Of a DNA stretch of 64,000 nucleotides, positions 55,349-63,788 are shown piece after piece. Within the stretch, counting starts at the first letter, position 1, and each line of letters starts with the position of its first letter. Under the pieces are notes generated by a model. It did no database searches and had not been told where the DNA came from. It saw nothing but the letters and a program-made list of their open reading frames with translations. Made by a program: the position numbers and the translations under genes. The DNA is from Sulfurospirillum arcachonense DSM 9755 (GTDB lineage: Bacteria > Campylobacterota > Campylobacteria > Campylobacterales > Sulfurospirillaceae), in assembly GCF_000597725.1 (NCBI RefSeq), contig NZ_JFBL01000007.1, positions 62,001-126,000 of the forward strand, read 5' to 3'.

Positions 55349-56410
55349 TTAGTTCCTATCTTTTTGAGAACTTCTATACACAAAAGCAAGTACCTCAGCA
55401 ACTGCTTTATAAAGAGTTTCTGGTATCATATCTTCTATTTCACACTCTTTATACAATGCTCTAGCTAATGGAGGATTTTCAACAACTTGAATATTGTGTT
55501 CTCTTGCTATCTCTTTTATCTTCAATGCTAAGTGATCAACCCCTTTTGCCACAACCTTTGGTGCATTCTCTTTTTCTGTATCATATCTAATTGCTACTGC
55601 AAAGTGAGTTGGATTTGTTATAACAACATCTGCACTAGGTATATCTTGCATCATTCTTTTTTTAACCATTTCCATTTGCACTCTTCTAATACGTGCTTTT
55701 ACTTGGGGATCACCTTCCATCTGCTTATATTCATCTTTTATTTCTTGTTTACTCATACGTAAATCTTTAAAATAATTGTATCTAACAAAAAATAGATCAA
55801 ACAAGGCCAAGCCTAAAAAAAGCATCAACATCACAGCAATTAAAATTAAAGCTTTATCTCTTAGCCATAAAAGCTGATCATAAATAGGGAAAAAGATAAC
55901 TGAAGGTAACTCATGAACAAAATCAAACAGATAATAATAAGCAACAGTTAAAACAAGTCCCACTTTTACTATAGTTTTTATAGACTCTACTAATTTTTTC
56001 ATGCTTATAAGATTTTTTATACCCTTAATTGGATCAATTTTTTTCAAATCAGGAATAAGCGGTTTTGTAGTAGTTATAAAACCAAACTGCATAACAGAGG
56101 CTAAAACACCTGAAATTGCTACTATAGCTGCTAAAGGCAAAATCATAAGAGCAAACTCTTGAAAAATTGTTATCATTACAATATGAACAGTATTTTTATC
56201 TAAATCTACACCTACAAAGGATTGAGTAAATCTATATAAACCAAACATCCTCTCTTTTATAAAAGGGAACAGTGCTAAAAAAGCACCAATTGCAACAACG
56301 AGTGTCACAAAACTACTAGTGTCTTGACTTTTAGGAACATTTCCTTCTTTTCTGGCATCTTCAATCTTTTTGGAACTGGGTTCCTCTGTTTTTTCCTGAT
56401 CGTCAGCCAT
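55349..56410 (-). CDS. flhB: Flagellar type III export protein FlhB
   Basis: A 353-residue membrane protein that switches export from rod/hook to filament substrates. It has four membrane helices (about 30-215) and a cytosolic domain with the self-cleaving N266-P-T-H motif (VITNPTHFAVAIRYD). The charged N-terminus (DDQEKTEEPSSKKIEDARKEG) is typical. Other flagellar genes are not in this window, as flagellar genes are scattered in this phylum. Confidence 0.95.
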   Translation of the reverse strand: MADDQEKTEEPSSKKIEDARKEGNVPKSQDTSSFVTLVVAIGAFLALFPFIKERMFGLYRFTQSFVGVDLDKNTVHIVMITIFQEFALMILPLAAIVAISGVLASVMQFGFITTTKPLIPDLKKIDPIKGIKNLISMKKLVESIKTIVKVGLVLTVAYYYLFDFVHELPSVIFFPIYDQLLWLRDKALILIAVMLMLFLGLALFDLFFVRYNYFKDLRMSKQEIKDEYKQMEGDPQVKARIRRVQMEMVKKRMMQDIPSADVVITNPTHFAVAIRYDTEKENAPKVVAKGVDHLALKIKEIAREHNIQVVENPPLARALYKECEIEDMIPETLYKAVAEVLAFVYRSSQKDRN

Positions 56411-56419
56411 AAACTCCCT

Positions 56420-57253
56420 TTAAACTTCTTTTTCTTTATGCGTTATCTTCATAGAAAAATCAAGCCAAACTGCTTGGTGGATTAAACTTCCGCTACTAAT
56501 AGCATCAACACCACTTCTTGCATAAGATTCTATGGTGTCATGTGTTATATTGCCACTAGCTTCTAAAAGGATATGAGGAGCAATATCATCTCTACATGTA
56601 ACAACTTTTTTAATCTCTTCAATGCTCATATTATCACACATAATCATATCTACATTACAAGCCATTGCTTCTTTTGCAAATTCTATACTTTCACACTCTA
56701 TTTCTATTTTTGTTGTATAAGGCAATGTTGTTCTTGCTTTTATAATAAAACTATTTAAATTTTCAATTGTTTTTAAATGTGTATCTTTTATCATCAAACA
56801 ATCATCTAACCCCATACGATGATTATTACCACCACCACATCTTACGGAATACTTTTCAAATATTCTTAAATTTGGTCTTGTTTTTCTTGTATCAAGTACT
56901 TTTACTTCTGTACCATTTAAAGCTTGTATATATTTATTTGTATTTGTTGCAATTCCTGAAGAGTGTTGTAAAAGATTTAAGATAGTTCTTTCACACATCA
57001 AAAGCTTTTTTGATTTTCCTTTGAGAGTAGCTATTACATCACCATATTCTAAAATATCACCATCTTTTTTATGGAATTTATACACCAGTTTTTCAACTTT
57101 ACAGAGAGCTTTTGCATAAGTAACACCTGCTAAAACTCCACTATCTTTGCAAATTATCTTTGCGGTTGCTTTTTTACTACTACCAACTAAATAAAATAGA
57201 TCTCCACGACCAATATCTTCTTGTAATGCTTTTTTAACGAAACGTTTTATCAT
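56420..57253 (-). CDS. nadC: Quinolinate phosphoribosyltransferase
   Basis: A 277-residue enzyme that makes nicotinate mononucleotide from quinolinate: EDIGRGDLF, TRKTRPNLRIFEKYSVRCGGGNNHR in pieces (DTRKTRPNLR), GLDDCLMIKDTHL, and EASGNITHDTI. It adjoins nadA, as usual. Confidence 0.95.
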   Translation of the reverse strand: MIKRFVKKALQEDIGRGDLFYLVGSSKKATAKIICKDSGVLAGVTYAKALCKVEKLVYKFHKKDGDILEYGDVIATLKGKSKKLLMCERTILNLLQHSSGIATNTNKYIQALNGTEVKVLDTRKTRPNLRIFEKYSVRCGGGNNHRMGLDDCLMIKDTHLKTIENLNSFIIKARTTLPYTTKIEIECESIEFAKEAMACNVDMIMCDNMSIEEIKKVVTCRDDIAPHILLEASGNITHDTIESYARSGVDAISSGSLIHQAVWLDFSMKITHKEKEV

Positions 57254-57255
57254 AT

Positions 57256-58248
57256 TTATATCTCAAACATTCTATTTAATGCTTCAAAAGCATATTTTCT
57301 TGTCTCTTCACTAATAAGTATTTCACCCTCATAGTCACCTTTTTTAATCAATAAAAGAGTATCTCTCAAATCTTCTAATCGAGTTTCATTCATAGTTGGG
57401 CACTCTGGTTTAGAAGAAGATAAGACATACGTATTTTTTTCTCTTAATCTATTAACCATATTATATTCCGTTCCAACGGCTACTTTTTGCTCAACAGGAA
57501 GTTCTTTTATATATTTAATAAGTTGACTAGTTGAGCCAACAAAATCTGACGCTGCACATACTTCTGGTTTACACTCAGGATGTGTTACAATTAAAATATC
57601 TGGATACTTTTCTCTATAAAATTCTATATCCTCGACATCAAAAAGCTGGTGCACTGAACAAAAACCATTATAGCAAATAATATCAGCAGCTTTAGGATCA
57701 CTTCCATCACCTACCACGCAAGATTTTAACCCCATATCTATTGCTATATTTTGGCCTAAACAACGATCTGGTACAAAAAGTATTTTTTTGCCACTTTGTA
57801 ATGCTTTTGTGATAATAGTTTTTGCATTCGAGCTTGTGCACACATATCCACCCATTTTCCCTACAGCTGCTTTTACTTCAGCAGAGGAGTTGATATAAGT
57901 TACTGGCATAATATCTTCTTTTTTTATTCCACTCTTTTGCAAAATATTTACATTATCATCATAATAATTCACATCTATCATTTTGGCCATAGCACAGCAT
58001 GCCATCTTAGGCATAAGAACTCTTTTGTTTGGGGCAAGGATTTTTACACTTTGCCCCATAAAACCTACTCCACAAAATACTAAATTAGGGTTTTTATCAC
58101 GTGCAGCAAACTTTGCAAGTTCTAAAGAATCCCCTGTAAAATCAGCCAATTCAAAAACTTCATCTTTTTGGTAAAAATGCGCCACTATAGTAACGTCTAA
58201 ATCTTCTTTTAATTTTAAAATTTCTTCTTTTAATGTATTGCTACTCAA
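57256..58248 (-). CDS. nadA: Quinolinate synthase
   Basis: A 330-residue 4Fe-4S enzyme that makes quinolinate from iminoaspartate and DHAP: VTIVAHFYQKDEV, GDSLELAKFAA, FCGVGFMGQSVKILAP, VTHPECKPEVCAASD, with the three family cysteines in MACCAMAK, the PECKPEVC block and PECPTMNETRLEDL. The start is TTG, with AGAGGA seven bases upstream. nadB is not here. Confidence 0.94.
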   Translation of the reverse strand: MSSNTLKEEILKLKEDLDVTIVAHFYQKDEVFELADFTGDSLELAKFAARDKNPNLVFCGVGFMGQSVKILAPNKRVLMPKMACCAMAKMIDVNYYDDNVNILQKSGIKKEDIMPVTYINSSAEVKAAVGKMGGYVCTSSNAKTIITKALQSGKKILFVPDRCLGQNIAIDMGLKSCVVGDGSDPKAADIICYNGFCSVHQLFDVEDIEFYREKYPDILIVTHPECKPEVCAASDFVGSTSQLIKYIKELPVEQKVAVGTEYNMVNRLREKNTYVLSSSKPECPTMNETRLEDLRDTLLLIKKGDYEGEILISEETRKYAFEALNRMFEI

Positions 58249-58334
58249 TATAAAATCCTCTTACATAATTATAAAGCTTAGCATTATAACAAATTATGTA
58301 TAATAATCTCCATATTTTTAACCCTAGGATTTAC
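58249..58334. promoter_or_regulatory. Divergent promoters for nadA and plsY
   Basis: A plus-strand TATAAT at 58299-58304 preceded by TG suits plsY; a minus-strand TATAAT (58289-58284) suits nadA, with a short leader leading to AGAGGA. No operator for a nicotinamide-sensing regulator is obvious. Confidence 0.55.
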
Positions 58335-58961
58335 ATGGAATTATTTTCAAATATTAATATTCAATTTTATATTATTGCGTACCTTGTAGGAGGCATCCCT
58401 TTTGGACTTATTTTAGCTAAAAAATTTAGCTCAATTGATATTAGAGAAAGTGGTAGTAAAAGTATTGGAGCTACCAATGTTTTAAGAGTTTTAAAAGAAT
58501 CAAATCCAACTTTAGCCAAAAAAATAGCTATCGCTACACTTATTTTAGATGCTCTTAAAGGCATGCTTGTTTTAATAATCGCTTCTATTTTAGACCTTAG
58601 CCATGAAACACTTTGGATGATTGCAATACTTAGTATAGTAGGACATTGTTATAGTCCTTATCTCAAATTTGAAGGTGGAAAAGGTGTTGCTACAGGATTT
58701 GGTGTTATGATTTATATGATACCTATAGAAACTCTAATCGCTTTTGCTGCTTGGTTCATCGTAGGAAAAGTCCTTAAAATTTCTTCACTTTCTTCACTTA
58801 TTGCTTTAATTGCATTAATAGTTTCATCATTTATCATTCATCCTGATATTCCTGTTATAAAAACTCATGCACCTATACTTATAATTTCATTTTTAATTAT
58901 TTATAAACATATACCAAATATCATGAGGCTCTTTAATGGAGAAGAATCTAAGGTTGTATAG
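58335..58961 (+). CDS. plsY: Glycerol-3-phosphate acyltransferase PlsY
   Basis: A 208-residue membrane enzyme that uses acyl phosphate in the first step of phospholipid synthesis. Motifs are GGIPFGLILAKKF, SGSKSIGATNVLRVL and KFEGGKGVATGFGV. I set the start at the ATG at 58335 (AGGA upstream), rejecting an in-frame ATG at 58296 inside the promoter. It ends overlapping the convergent M48 gene. Confidence 0.93.
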   Translation: MELFSNINIQFYIIAYLVGGIPFGLILAKKFSSIDIRESGSKSIGATNVLRVLKESNPTLAKKIAIATLILDALKGMLVLIIASILDLSHETLWMIAILSIVGHCYSPYLKFEGGKGVATGFGVMIYMIPIETLIAFAAWFIVGKVLKISSLSSLIALIALIVSSFIIHPDIPVIKTHAPILIISFLIIYKHIPNIMRLFNGEESKVV

Positions 58962-59952
58962 TCTCAAGAGAATTTTCTCTTAACTTTTTTGCCCTTTTAA
59001 ATAAAGAAGGATGAGAACTAAAATAACTGTTTTCATCCTTACTCACATTATGTTCCTTAGCAATTTTTTTAAATGTATTGGCTAGAGGAATTGTTGATAT
59101 ATGTAATTTATTTAAAGTCTTTATTGCTTCATTATCTGCTTCTTCTTCAAATTCTCTTGAGTATTTAGAATATAAAAGGGCTGAAGATATAGTTGCTACT
59201 CCATCAGTTATGTCACCACTAAAAAGAAATATTACTATTGAAGATAAAGATGTCTGTACTATATTTTTTAAAGAGTGCTTTTTATCTATATGAGCTATTT
59301 CATGTGCAAAAATACCCGTAAGTGCATCTTGATTAAAATTGGTTAATTCTGCCATTTCATCAGTTATTATGATGTACCCATTTGGCAAAGCTAAAGCATT
59401 AGCTCCAATCCATTTTGAACTACTTCTTATAAAGAGTTTATACTCTTTTTGTTTATTAATTCTATTAAAAGAATTTTGGACTAATTTTTTTTGATTTTTA
59501 CTAAGCCTTGAGTTAAAAAGTAAATTTTCATCAATATATTCAAAACTCTTTTCTCCAATATATTTTACATAGCTTTTAGGGACTACTGGAGCAATAATAG
59601 AAGCTATAAAATGCGTTCCATGAAAAAAATATCCATACAACAAGAAAACTATTGTAAATAAAAAAATTACTGAATATTTCATTTTACTTTCAAGTAAATG
59701 AACTATATTACTTTTTTTGGTATGTTTTTGAAGATACTCATCTACCTTATCATTGTCACTAATTTCAAGTGTAAATTGATCTTCTTTTTCCATAATTCTT
59801 GGGATATTTGCAAGTCTATCAGAGATACTAAGTTCATTTAACTTTACATGTAAAGATAAATCTTTACCTTTTATATGGACATTTCCATCTTCTAAAAACG
59901 ATACATCCACCTCCGTAGATGTAGTATTATGCAATAATCCTTTAAGTATCAC
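58948..59952 (-). CDS. M48-family metallopeptidase
   Basis: A 334-residue membrane protease with the zinc motif HEIAH (GIFAHEIAHIDKKHS) and a third ligand in FEEEADNEAI. A cytosolic N-terminal domain of about 90 residues and one membrane helix precede it (FLFTIVFLLYGYFF), an arrangement seen in M48 proteins linked to DUF898 genes. The GTG start overlaps the DUF898 stop as GTGA, so they are co-expressed. Confidence 0.88.
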   Translation of the reverse strand: MILKGLLHNTTSTEVDVSFLEDGNVHIKGKDLSLHVKLNELSISDRLANIPRIMEKEDQFTLEISDNDKVDEYLQKHTKKSNIVHLLESKMKYSVIFLFTIVFLLYGYFFHGTHFIASIIAPVVPKSYVKYIGEKSFEYIDENLLFNSRLSKNQKKLVQNSFNRINKQKEYKLFIRSSSKWIGANALALPNGYIIITDEMAELTNFNQDALTGIFAHEIAHIDKKHSLKNIVQTSLSSIVIFLFSGDITDGVATISSALLYSKYSREFEEEADNEAIKTLNKLHISTIPLANTFKKIAKEHNVSKDENSYFSSHPSLFKRAKKLRENSLETIQP

Positions 59953-61025
59953 CCTAAGTCCATATCAAAAAATTCACTACTCTCTTCTCCAAGTGATGAT
60001 GCTTGATTGTTGGATATTCTTTGCAATTGTAAATCACCTATTGGGGTATGATAAAAATTTTCTGTTTTATACCTTTGTAATCTTATAGTAGCCCAAGCTC
60101 CCAATAGTCCAAAACTAAAAAATATCGCCACTATGTTACTAGCATAAATATACCCCATTTTAAACGGATTGTACTCTGATTTAAACTCTACATCTAATAT
60201 ATCAGTTTCTTTATAAATATAATTGCTTTGCATAGCATAATATACTCCTGCTAAAGACATTATTATCAAGATAAACACACAATAAAATATAGATAAAAAT
60301 ATCCCTATAATAATTACTGTGGAGTCTTTATCTAAGCCTTTTAAATAAGTACTCAAGCTTTGTCCACCATCAGGTAATGTAACGCCAAAAAATCCTGCTA
60401 AAATAAAAAAAATAGGGAAAATAAGAGTTATTCCATACACCTTTAACCACATTTTATAAAAAGGCCAAGATTTTCCTTCATATTCAAATTTCTTATTTGA
60501 AAAATGTGCACCATTTAAAAATAAATGAAAATATTTATTCAAATTATGTGGACCAGCAAGTCCTAAAGTAACTATATTTAACAAAATAATATTTAGAATA
60601 TAAAACTTGTAAAAATTACTAGTTTTATTTTGATAAGAAAAATTTATACCCCTATATTTAACATAACGTAATCTAAATTTAAATGCTAAATGTATAAGAT
60701 AAGGAACTATAACAACAAAAGATAAAGCAATTATCATGCTAATGATAGGCAAATGTAAAATATCTGAAAATACTATAAAAAGAGCATATGCCCCAACAAC
60801 AAGTAATCTTCCTTTTAAAATGTTTACAGGATTTGCAGTGTATTCAAATGAAGAACCCTCCATATAAGTGTTAGAATACAAATATCGATTTTTTCTCACT
60901 TTCGCCCAAGCTGAATATATTCCTAAAGTAATTATTGATAAAAAAAGATTGACTATGTATATCTTAAAGTACTCCTTTGCATTTCCCTTAAACTCCAATG
61001 GTAAATAATCTTTTTCTTCTTTCAA
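59949..61025 (-). CDS. DUF898 (YjgN-like) membrane protein
   Basis: A 358-residue protein with repeated blocks of the DUF898 type: FKGNAKEYFKIYIVNLFLSIITLGIYSAWAKVRKNRYLY at the N-terminus in part (ITLGIYSAWAKVRKNRY), echoed by NIVTLGLAGPHNLNKY and FSFGLLGAWATIRLQRY. Six or more membrane helices. I chose the TTG at 61025 since AAGGAG lies six bases upstream; the longer frame would begin in the promoter. DUF898 genes commonly pair with M48 peptidases; function is unknown. Confidence 0.82.
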   Translation of the reverse strand: MKEEKDYLPLEFKGNAKEYFKIYIVNLFLSIITLGIYSAWAKVRKNRYLYSNTYMEGSSFEYTANPVNILKGRLLVVGAYALFIVFSDILHLPIISMIIALSFVVIVPYLIHLAFKFRLRYVKYRGINFSYQNKTSNFYKFYILNIILLNIVTLGLAGPHNLNKYFHLFLNGAHFSNKKFEYEGKSWPFYKMWLKVYGITLIFPIFFILAGFFGVTLPDGGQSLSTYLKGLDKDSTVIIIGIFLSIFYCVFILIIMSLAGVYYAMQSNYIYKETDILDVEFKSEYNPFKMGYIYASNIVAIFFSFGLLGAWATIRLQRYKTENFYHTPIGDLQLQRISNNQASSLGEESSEFFDMDLG

Positions 61026-61100
61026 ACTATTCTCCTTATAAATTTTGATAATACTATCATTATAATAAATTATATTCAAGTTTTATGATAAAATACTTTC

Positions 61101-61427
61101 ATGAAAATATATATAGAAAACTTAACATTTAAAGCAATAATTGGTATTTTAGAAGAAGAAAGAAAAACTCCTCAAAAAGTAATAATAAATTGTGAAATCA
61201 ACTACACTTATAAAAAAAATAAATTTATTAACTATGCAGAAGTGAGCACATGTATAGAAAACAGCATGAAAAAAAACAAGTTTTTACTCATTGAAGATGC
61301 GCTTTTAAAGTTAAATGAAGAAATAAAGTCTAAGTTTCCATTAATATCTTCAATGAAACTGAAAATTTCAAAACCAAAGATACTCGATAATACGGTAGTT
61401 TCTGTAGAACTAGAAAAAATATATTAA
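61101..61427 (+). CDS. folB: Dihydroneopterin aldolase-like protein
   Basis: A 108-residue protein in the folate pathway: MKIYIENLTFKAIIGILEEER, TPQKVIINCEINY, a central ENSMKKNKFLLIEDALLKL with the family glutamate and SSMKLKISKPKIL at the end. It is slightly short and divergent compared with the E. coli enzyme (about 120 residues). Confidence 0.85.
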   Translation: MKIYIENLTFKAIIGILEEERKTPQKVIINCEINYTYKKNKFINYAEVSTCIENSMKKNKFLLIEDALLKLNEEIKSKFPLISSMKLKISKPKILDNTVVSVELEKIY

Positions 61428-61464
61428 AATTTTATTAAAAAAACTTTAAATTTACCTAAAATTA

Positions 61465-61473
61465 TGTTATAAT
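61465..61473 (+). promoter_or_regulatory. Extended -10 promoter of the HsrA/CosR-like regulator
   Basis: TGTTATAAT (61465-61473) is an extended -10 element about 32 bases before the ATG at 61505; the ribosome site CTAAGGA follows. It drives the regulator-kinase pair. Confidence 0.65.
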
Positions 61474-61504
61474 CCAAACTTAATTTGAACCCCTAAGGAA
61501 TAAA

Positions 61505-62176
61505 ATGAGAATTTTAATAGTAGAAGACGAAGTAACTCTAAATAAAACAATCGCTGAAGGACTACAAGAGTTTGGCTACCAAACTGATAGTTCTGAAAAT
61601 TATAAAGATGCAGAATATTATGTAGGTATTAGAAATTATGATTTAGTACTTACTGATTGGATGCTTCCAGATGGTGATGGTGTAGATTTAATTAGTCTTG
61701 TAAAACAAAAATCACCAAGAACAGCTGCAGTAATTCTTTCAGCAAAAGATGATAAAGAGAGCGAAATCAAAGCACTTAAAGCTGGTGCAGATGACTATAT
61801 CAAAAAACCATTTGATTTTGATATTTTGGTAGCTAGAATAGAAGCAAGACTTCGTTTTGGTGGAACTAATGTAATCAAAATTGATGACTTAACAATTGAT
61901 CCAGATGAAGAAAAAATCACTTATAAAGGTCAAGAAATTGAACTTAAAGGTAAACCTTTTGAAGTACTTACTCACTTAGCTCGTCATAGTGATCAAATTG
62001 TATCTAAAGAACAACTTTTAGACGCTATCTGGGAAGAACCAGAATTAGTTACTCCAAATGTAATTGAAGTTGCTATTAATCAAATTCGTCAAAAAATGGA
62101 TAAACCATTAGAAATCTCTACAATTGAAACGGTAAGACGTAGAGGTTATAGATTTTGTTTTCCAAAAAAAGTATAA
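61505..62176 (+). CDS. HsrA/CosR-like OmpR-family response regulator with an intact receiver
   Basis: A 223-residue regulator. The C-terminal half (DDLTIDPDEEKITYKGQE, KGKPFEVLTHLARHSDQIVS, VETVRRRGYRFCFP-like end) is nearly the same as HP1043/HsrA of Helicobacter and CosR of Campylobacter as I recall them. Those proteins are essential orphans that lost phosphorylation sites. Here the receiver is complete: D8-E9, phospho-acceptor D51 (VLTDWMLPDGDG), S79 and K101 (IKKPF). A histidine kinase overlaps its 3' end. HsrA/CosR control oxidative and metabolic genes in those relatives. Confidence 0.9.
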   Translation: MRILIVEDEVTLNKTIAEGLQEFGYQTDSSENYKDAEYYVGIRNYDLVLTDWMLPDGDGVDLISLVKQKSPRTAAVILSAKDDKESEIKALKAGADDYIKKPFDFDILVARIEARLRFGGTNVIKIDDLTIDPDEEKITYKGQEIELKGKPFEVLTHLARHSDQIVSKEQLLDAIWEEPELVTPNVIEVAINQIRQKMDKPLEISTIETVRRRGYRFCFPKKV

Positions 62177-63480
62177 GAAATAAATTTGCATTACAATTAG
62201 TGTTGGCTTCGTCCACACTAATTGTAATCTTTTCTGCTATTCTCTACAATTATGTTAAAATCTCTATTTATGAAAATTTAAACCTAGAACTTACAAAAGA
62301 AGCTACAAGTATTGCAGCTGAATATTCAAAAGGTATAAATACTGTTACAATAGATATGTTTAAACAAAATTTTGTACCAGAAAATGCAAAAGTTAAAATA
62401 GTAGTTAAAGTAAATAAACAACATAAAATAAGCTTTGAACAACATAAAGTAGATAAGCAAAACTTTTTAACAATATATTATCCTTTTGATAAGAAAAAAT
62501 CTACTTTTCTAGCAGTGACAAAAAATATTTCAAATACTGATAATCTTTTAAAAAATGTTTTTAGAAATATTCTAGTGATTAACTTTATTACTATATTTTT
62601 AGTCTTATTTTATGCTTTTCTTCTTTCACATATGCTTATCATTCCTATACACTCTTTAACGACAAAATTAGCCGCTATGGATGAGAATTTTTTTCAATCG
62701 ATTAATACAAAAAATATCCCTGAAGAATTTGAACCACTCGCACACAGTATAAATAAACTCGTAGATAGAATTCATACTTTTGTTAAATACCAAAAAGAAC
62801 TTTTTATAGGCACTGCCCATGAGCTTAAAACGCCTTTAGCAGTCATGAAAACAAAAAATGAGGTTACACTCCTCAAACCAAGAGATAATGAGAAATACGT
62901 AGATACTTTGAAGCAAAACAATAAAACTATAGATGATATGAATAAAATGATAGGAAATATTTTAGAAATAGGTAGACTTGAAGGTGCACAATTTGAACAG
63001 CCTCAAGAAATTGATTTAATAGCTTTTTTAGAAGAACATGCAAACAACTTTAAAATACTTGCTCATCAAGAAAACAAACAAATAATTACAAATTTTACGC
63101 CAACCTCATTTCCAATTCTCATTCAGCCTACACTTCTTTTACATATTTTACAAAATTTTGTACAAAATGCAATTAAGTTTACACCTAAAGATTCTGAAAT
63201 TGAGATAAAAAGTTTTCCTGATAAATTTGGAATCAATATTCGTGTTCTTGATTCAGGTGAAGGTATTGATGAAAATAAAGATTTATTTGCTCCTTTTAAA
63301 AGATATGGGAAAAAAGAAGGTGCTGGACTTGGACTATTTTTAGCAAAAGGAGCAGCTGATGCTATTGGTGCAAAAATTACAATAAAAAATAGAATTGATA
63401 CAAATGGAGCTATTGCCTCGCTTCATATTCCAATTTCTAAGAAAAAATTGACGAAAAACGCTACTAAATGTGATATTTAA
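62155..63480 (+). CDS. Histidine kinase paired with the HsrA/CosR-like regulator
   Basis: A 441-residue kinase. Membrane helix about 12-32, periplasmic sensor about 35-130, second helix about 138-158, HAMP-like linker, H box H222 (TAHELKTPLAV) and ATPase domain with DSGEGIDENKD and GAGLGLFLAKGAA. The TTG start at 62155 is supported by AGAGG nine bases upstream inside the regulator gene and overlaps it by 22 bases. The signal is unknown. Confidence 0.87.
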   Translation: MFSKKSIRNKFALQLVLASSTLIVIFSAILYNYVKISIYENLNLELTKEATSIAAEYSKGINTVTIDMFKQNFVPENAKVKIVVKVNKQHKISFEQHKVDKQNFLTIYYPFDKKKSTFLAVTKNISNTDNLLKNVFRNILVINFITIFLVLFYAFLLSHMLIIPIHSLTTKLAAMDENFFQSINTKNIPEEFEPLAHSINKLVDRIHTFVKYQKELFIGTAHELKTPLAVMKTKNEVTLLKPRDNEKYVDTLKQNNKTIDDMNKMIGNILEIGRLEGAQFEQPQEIDLIAFLEEHANNFKILAHQENKQIITNFTPTSFPILIQPTLLLHILQNFVQNAIKFTPKDSEIEIKSFPDKFGINIRVLDSGEGIDENKDLFAPFKRYGKKEGAGLGLFLAKGAADAIGAKITIKNRIDTNGAIASLHIPISKKKLTKNATKCDI

Positions 63481-63536
63481 ATTCTATCAAAGGTGTTTTA
63501 GTGTATAAAATTGAAAAAATTTTAAGGTAGATAAAA

Positions 63537-63788
63537 ATGTCATTGATGATAACAGATGAATGTATAGCATGTGATGCTTGTAGAGATGAATGTCCAAACT
63601 ATGCTATTGAAGAGTCGGATCCTATATATATAATAGATCCCGATATTTGTACAGAATGTGTTGGGCACTATGATGAACCTTCATGTATAGCTGTTTGTCC
63701 AGTAGAGTGTATTGTTCCAGATCCTGATAATGTTGAAACTATGGCAGAGCTAAAACTAAAGTTTGAACAAGTAAATAGTGAAGAGTAA
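63537..63788 (+). CDS. 2[4Fe-4S] ferredoxin (YfhL-like)
   Basis: An 83-residue ferredoxin. The first cluster motif is CIACDACRDECPNYAI; the second is CTECVGHYDEPSCIAVCPVECI with the longer spacing typical of YfhL/Alvin-type ferredoxins. It ends EE-stop with TAATG overlap to the next gene. Such ferredoxins carry electrons at low potential; the partner is not known. Confidence 0.92.
   Translation: MSLMITDECIACDACRDECPNYAIEESDPIYIIDPDICTECVGHYDEPSCIAVCPVECIVPDPDNVETMAELKLKFEQVNSEE

Noticed and set aside
9796-59853. The repeated LHVK peptide as a conserved protein motif
   Set aside because: The same DNA word is also read as FTCK/VTCK in other genes and even in the same gene, and the proteins are unrelated.
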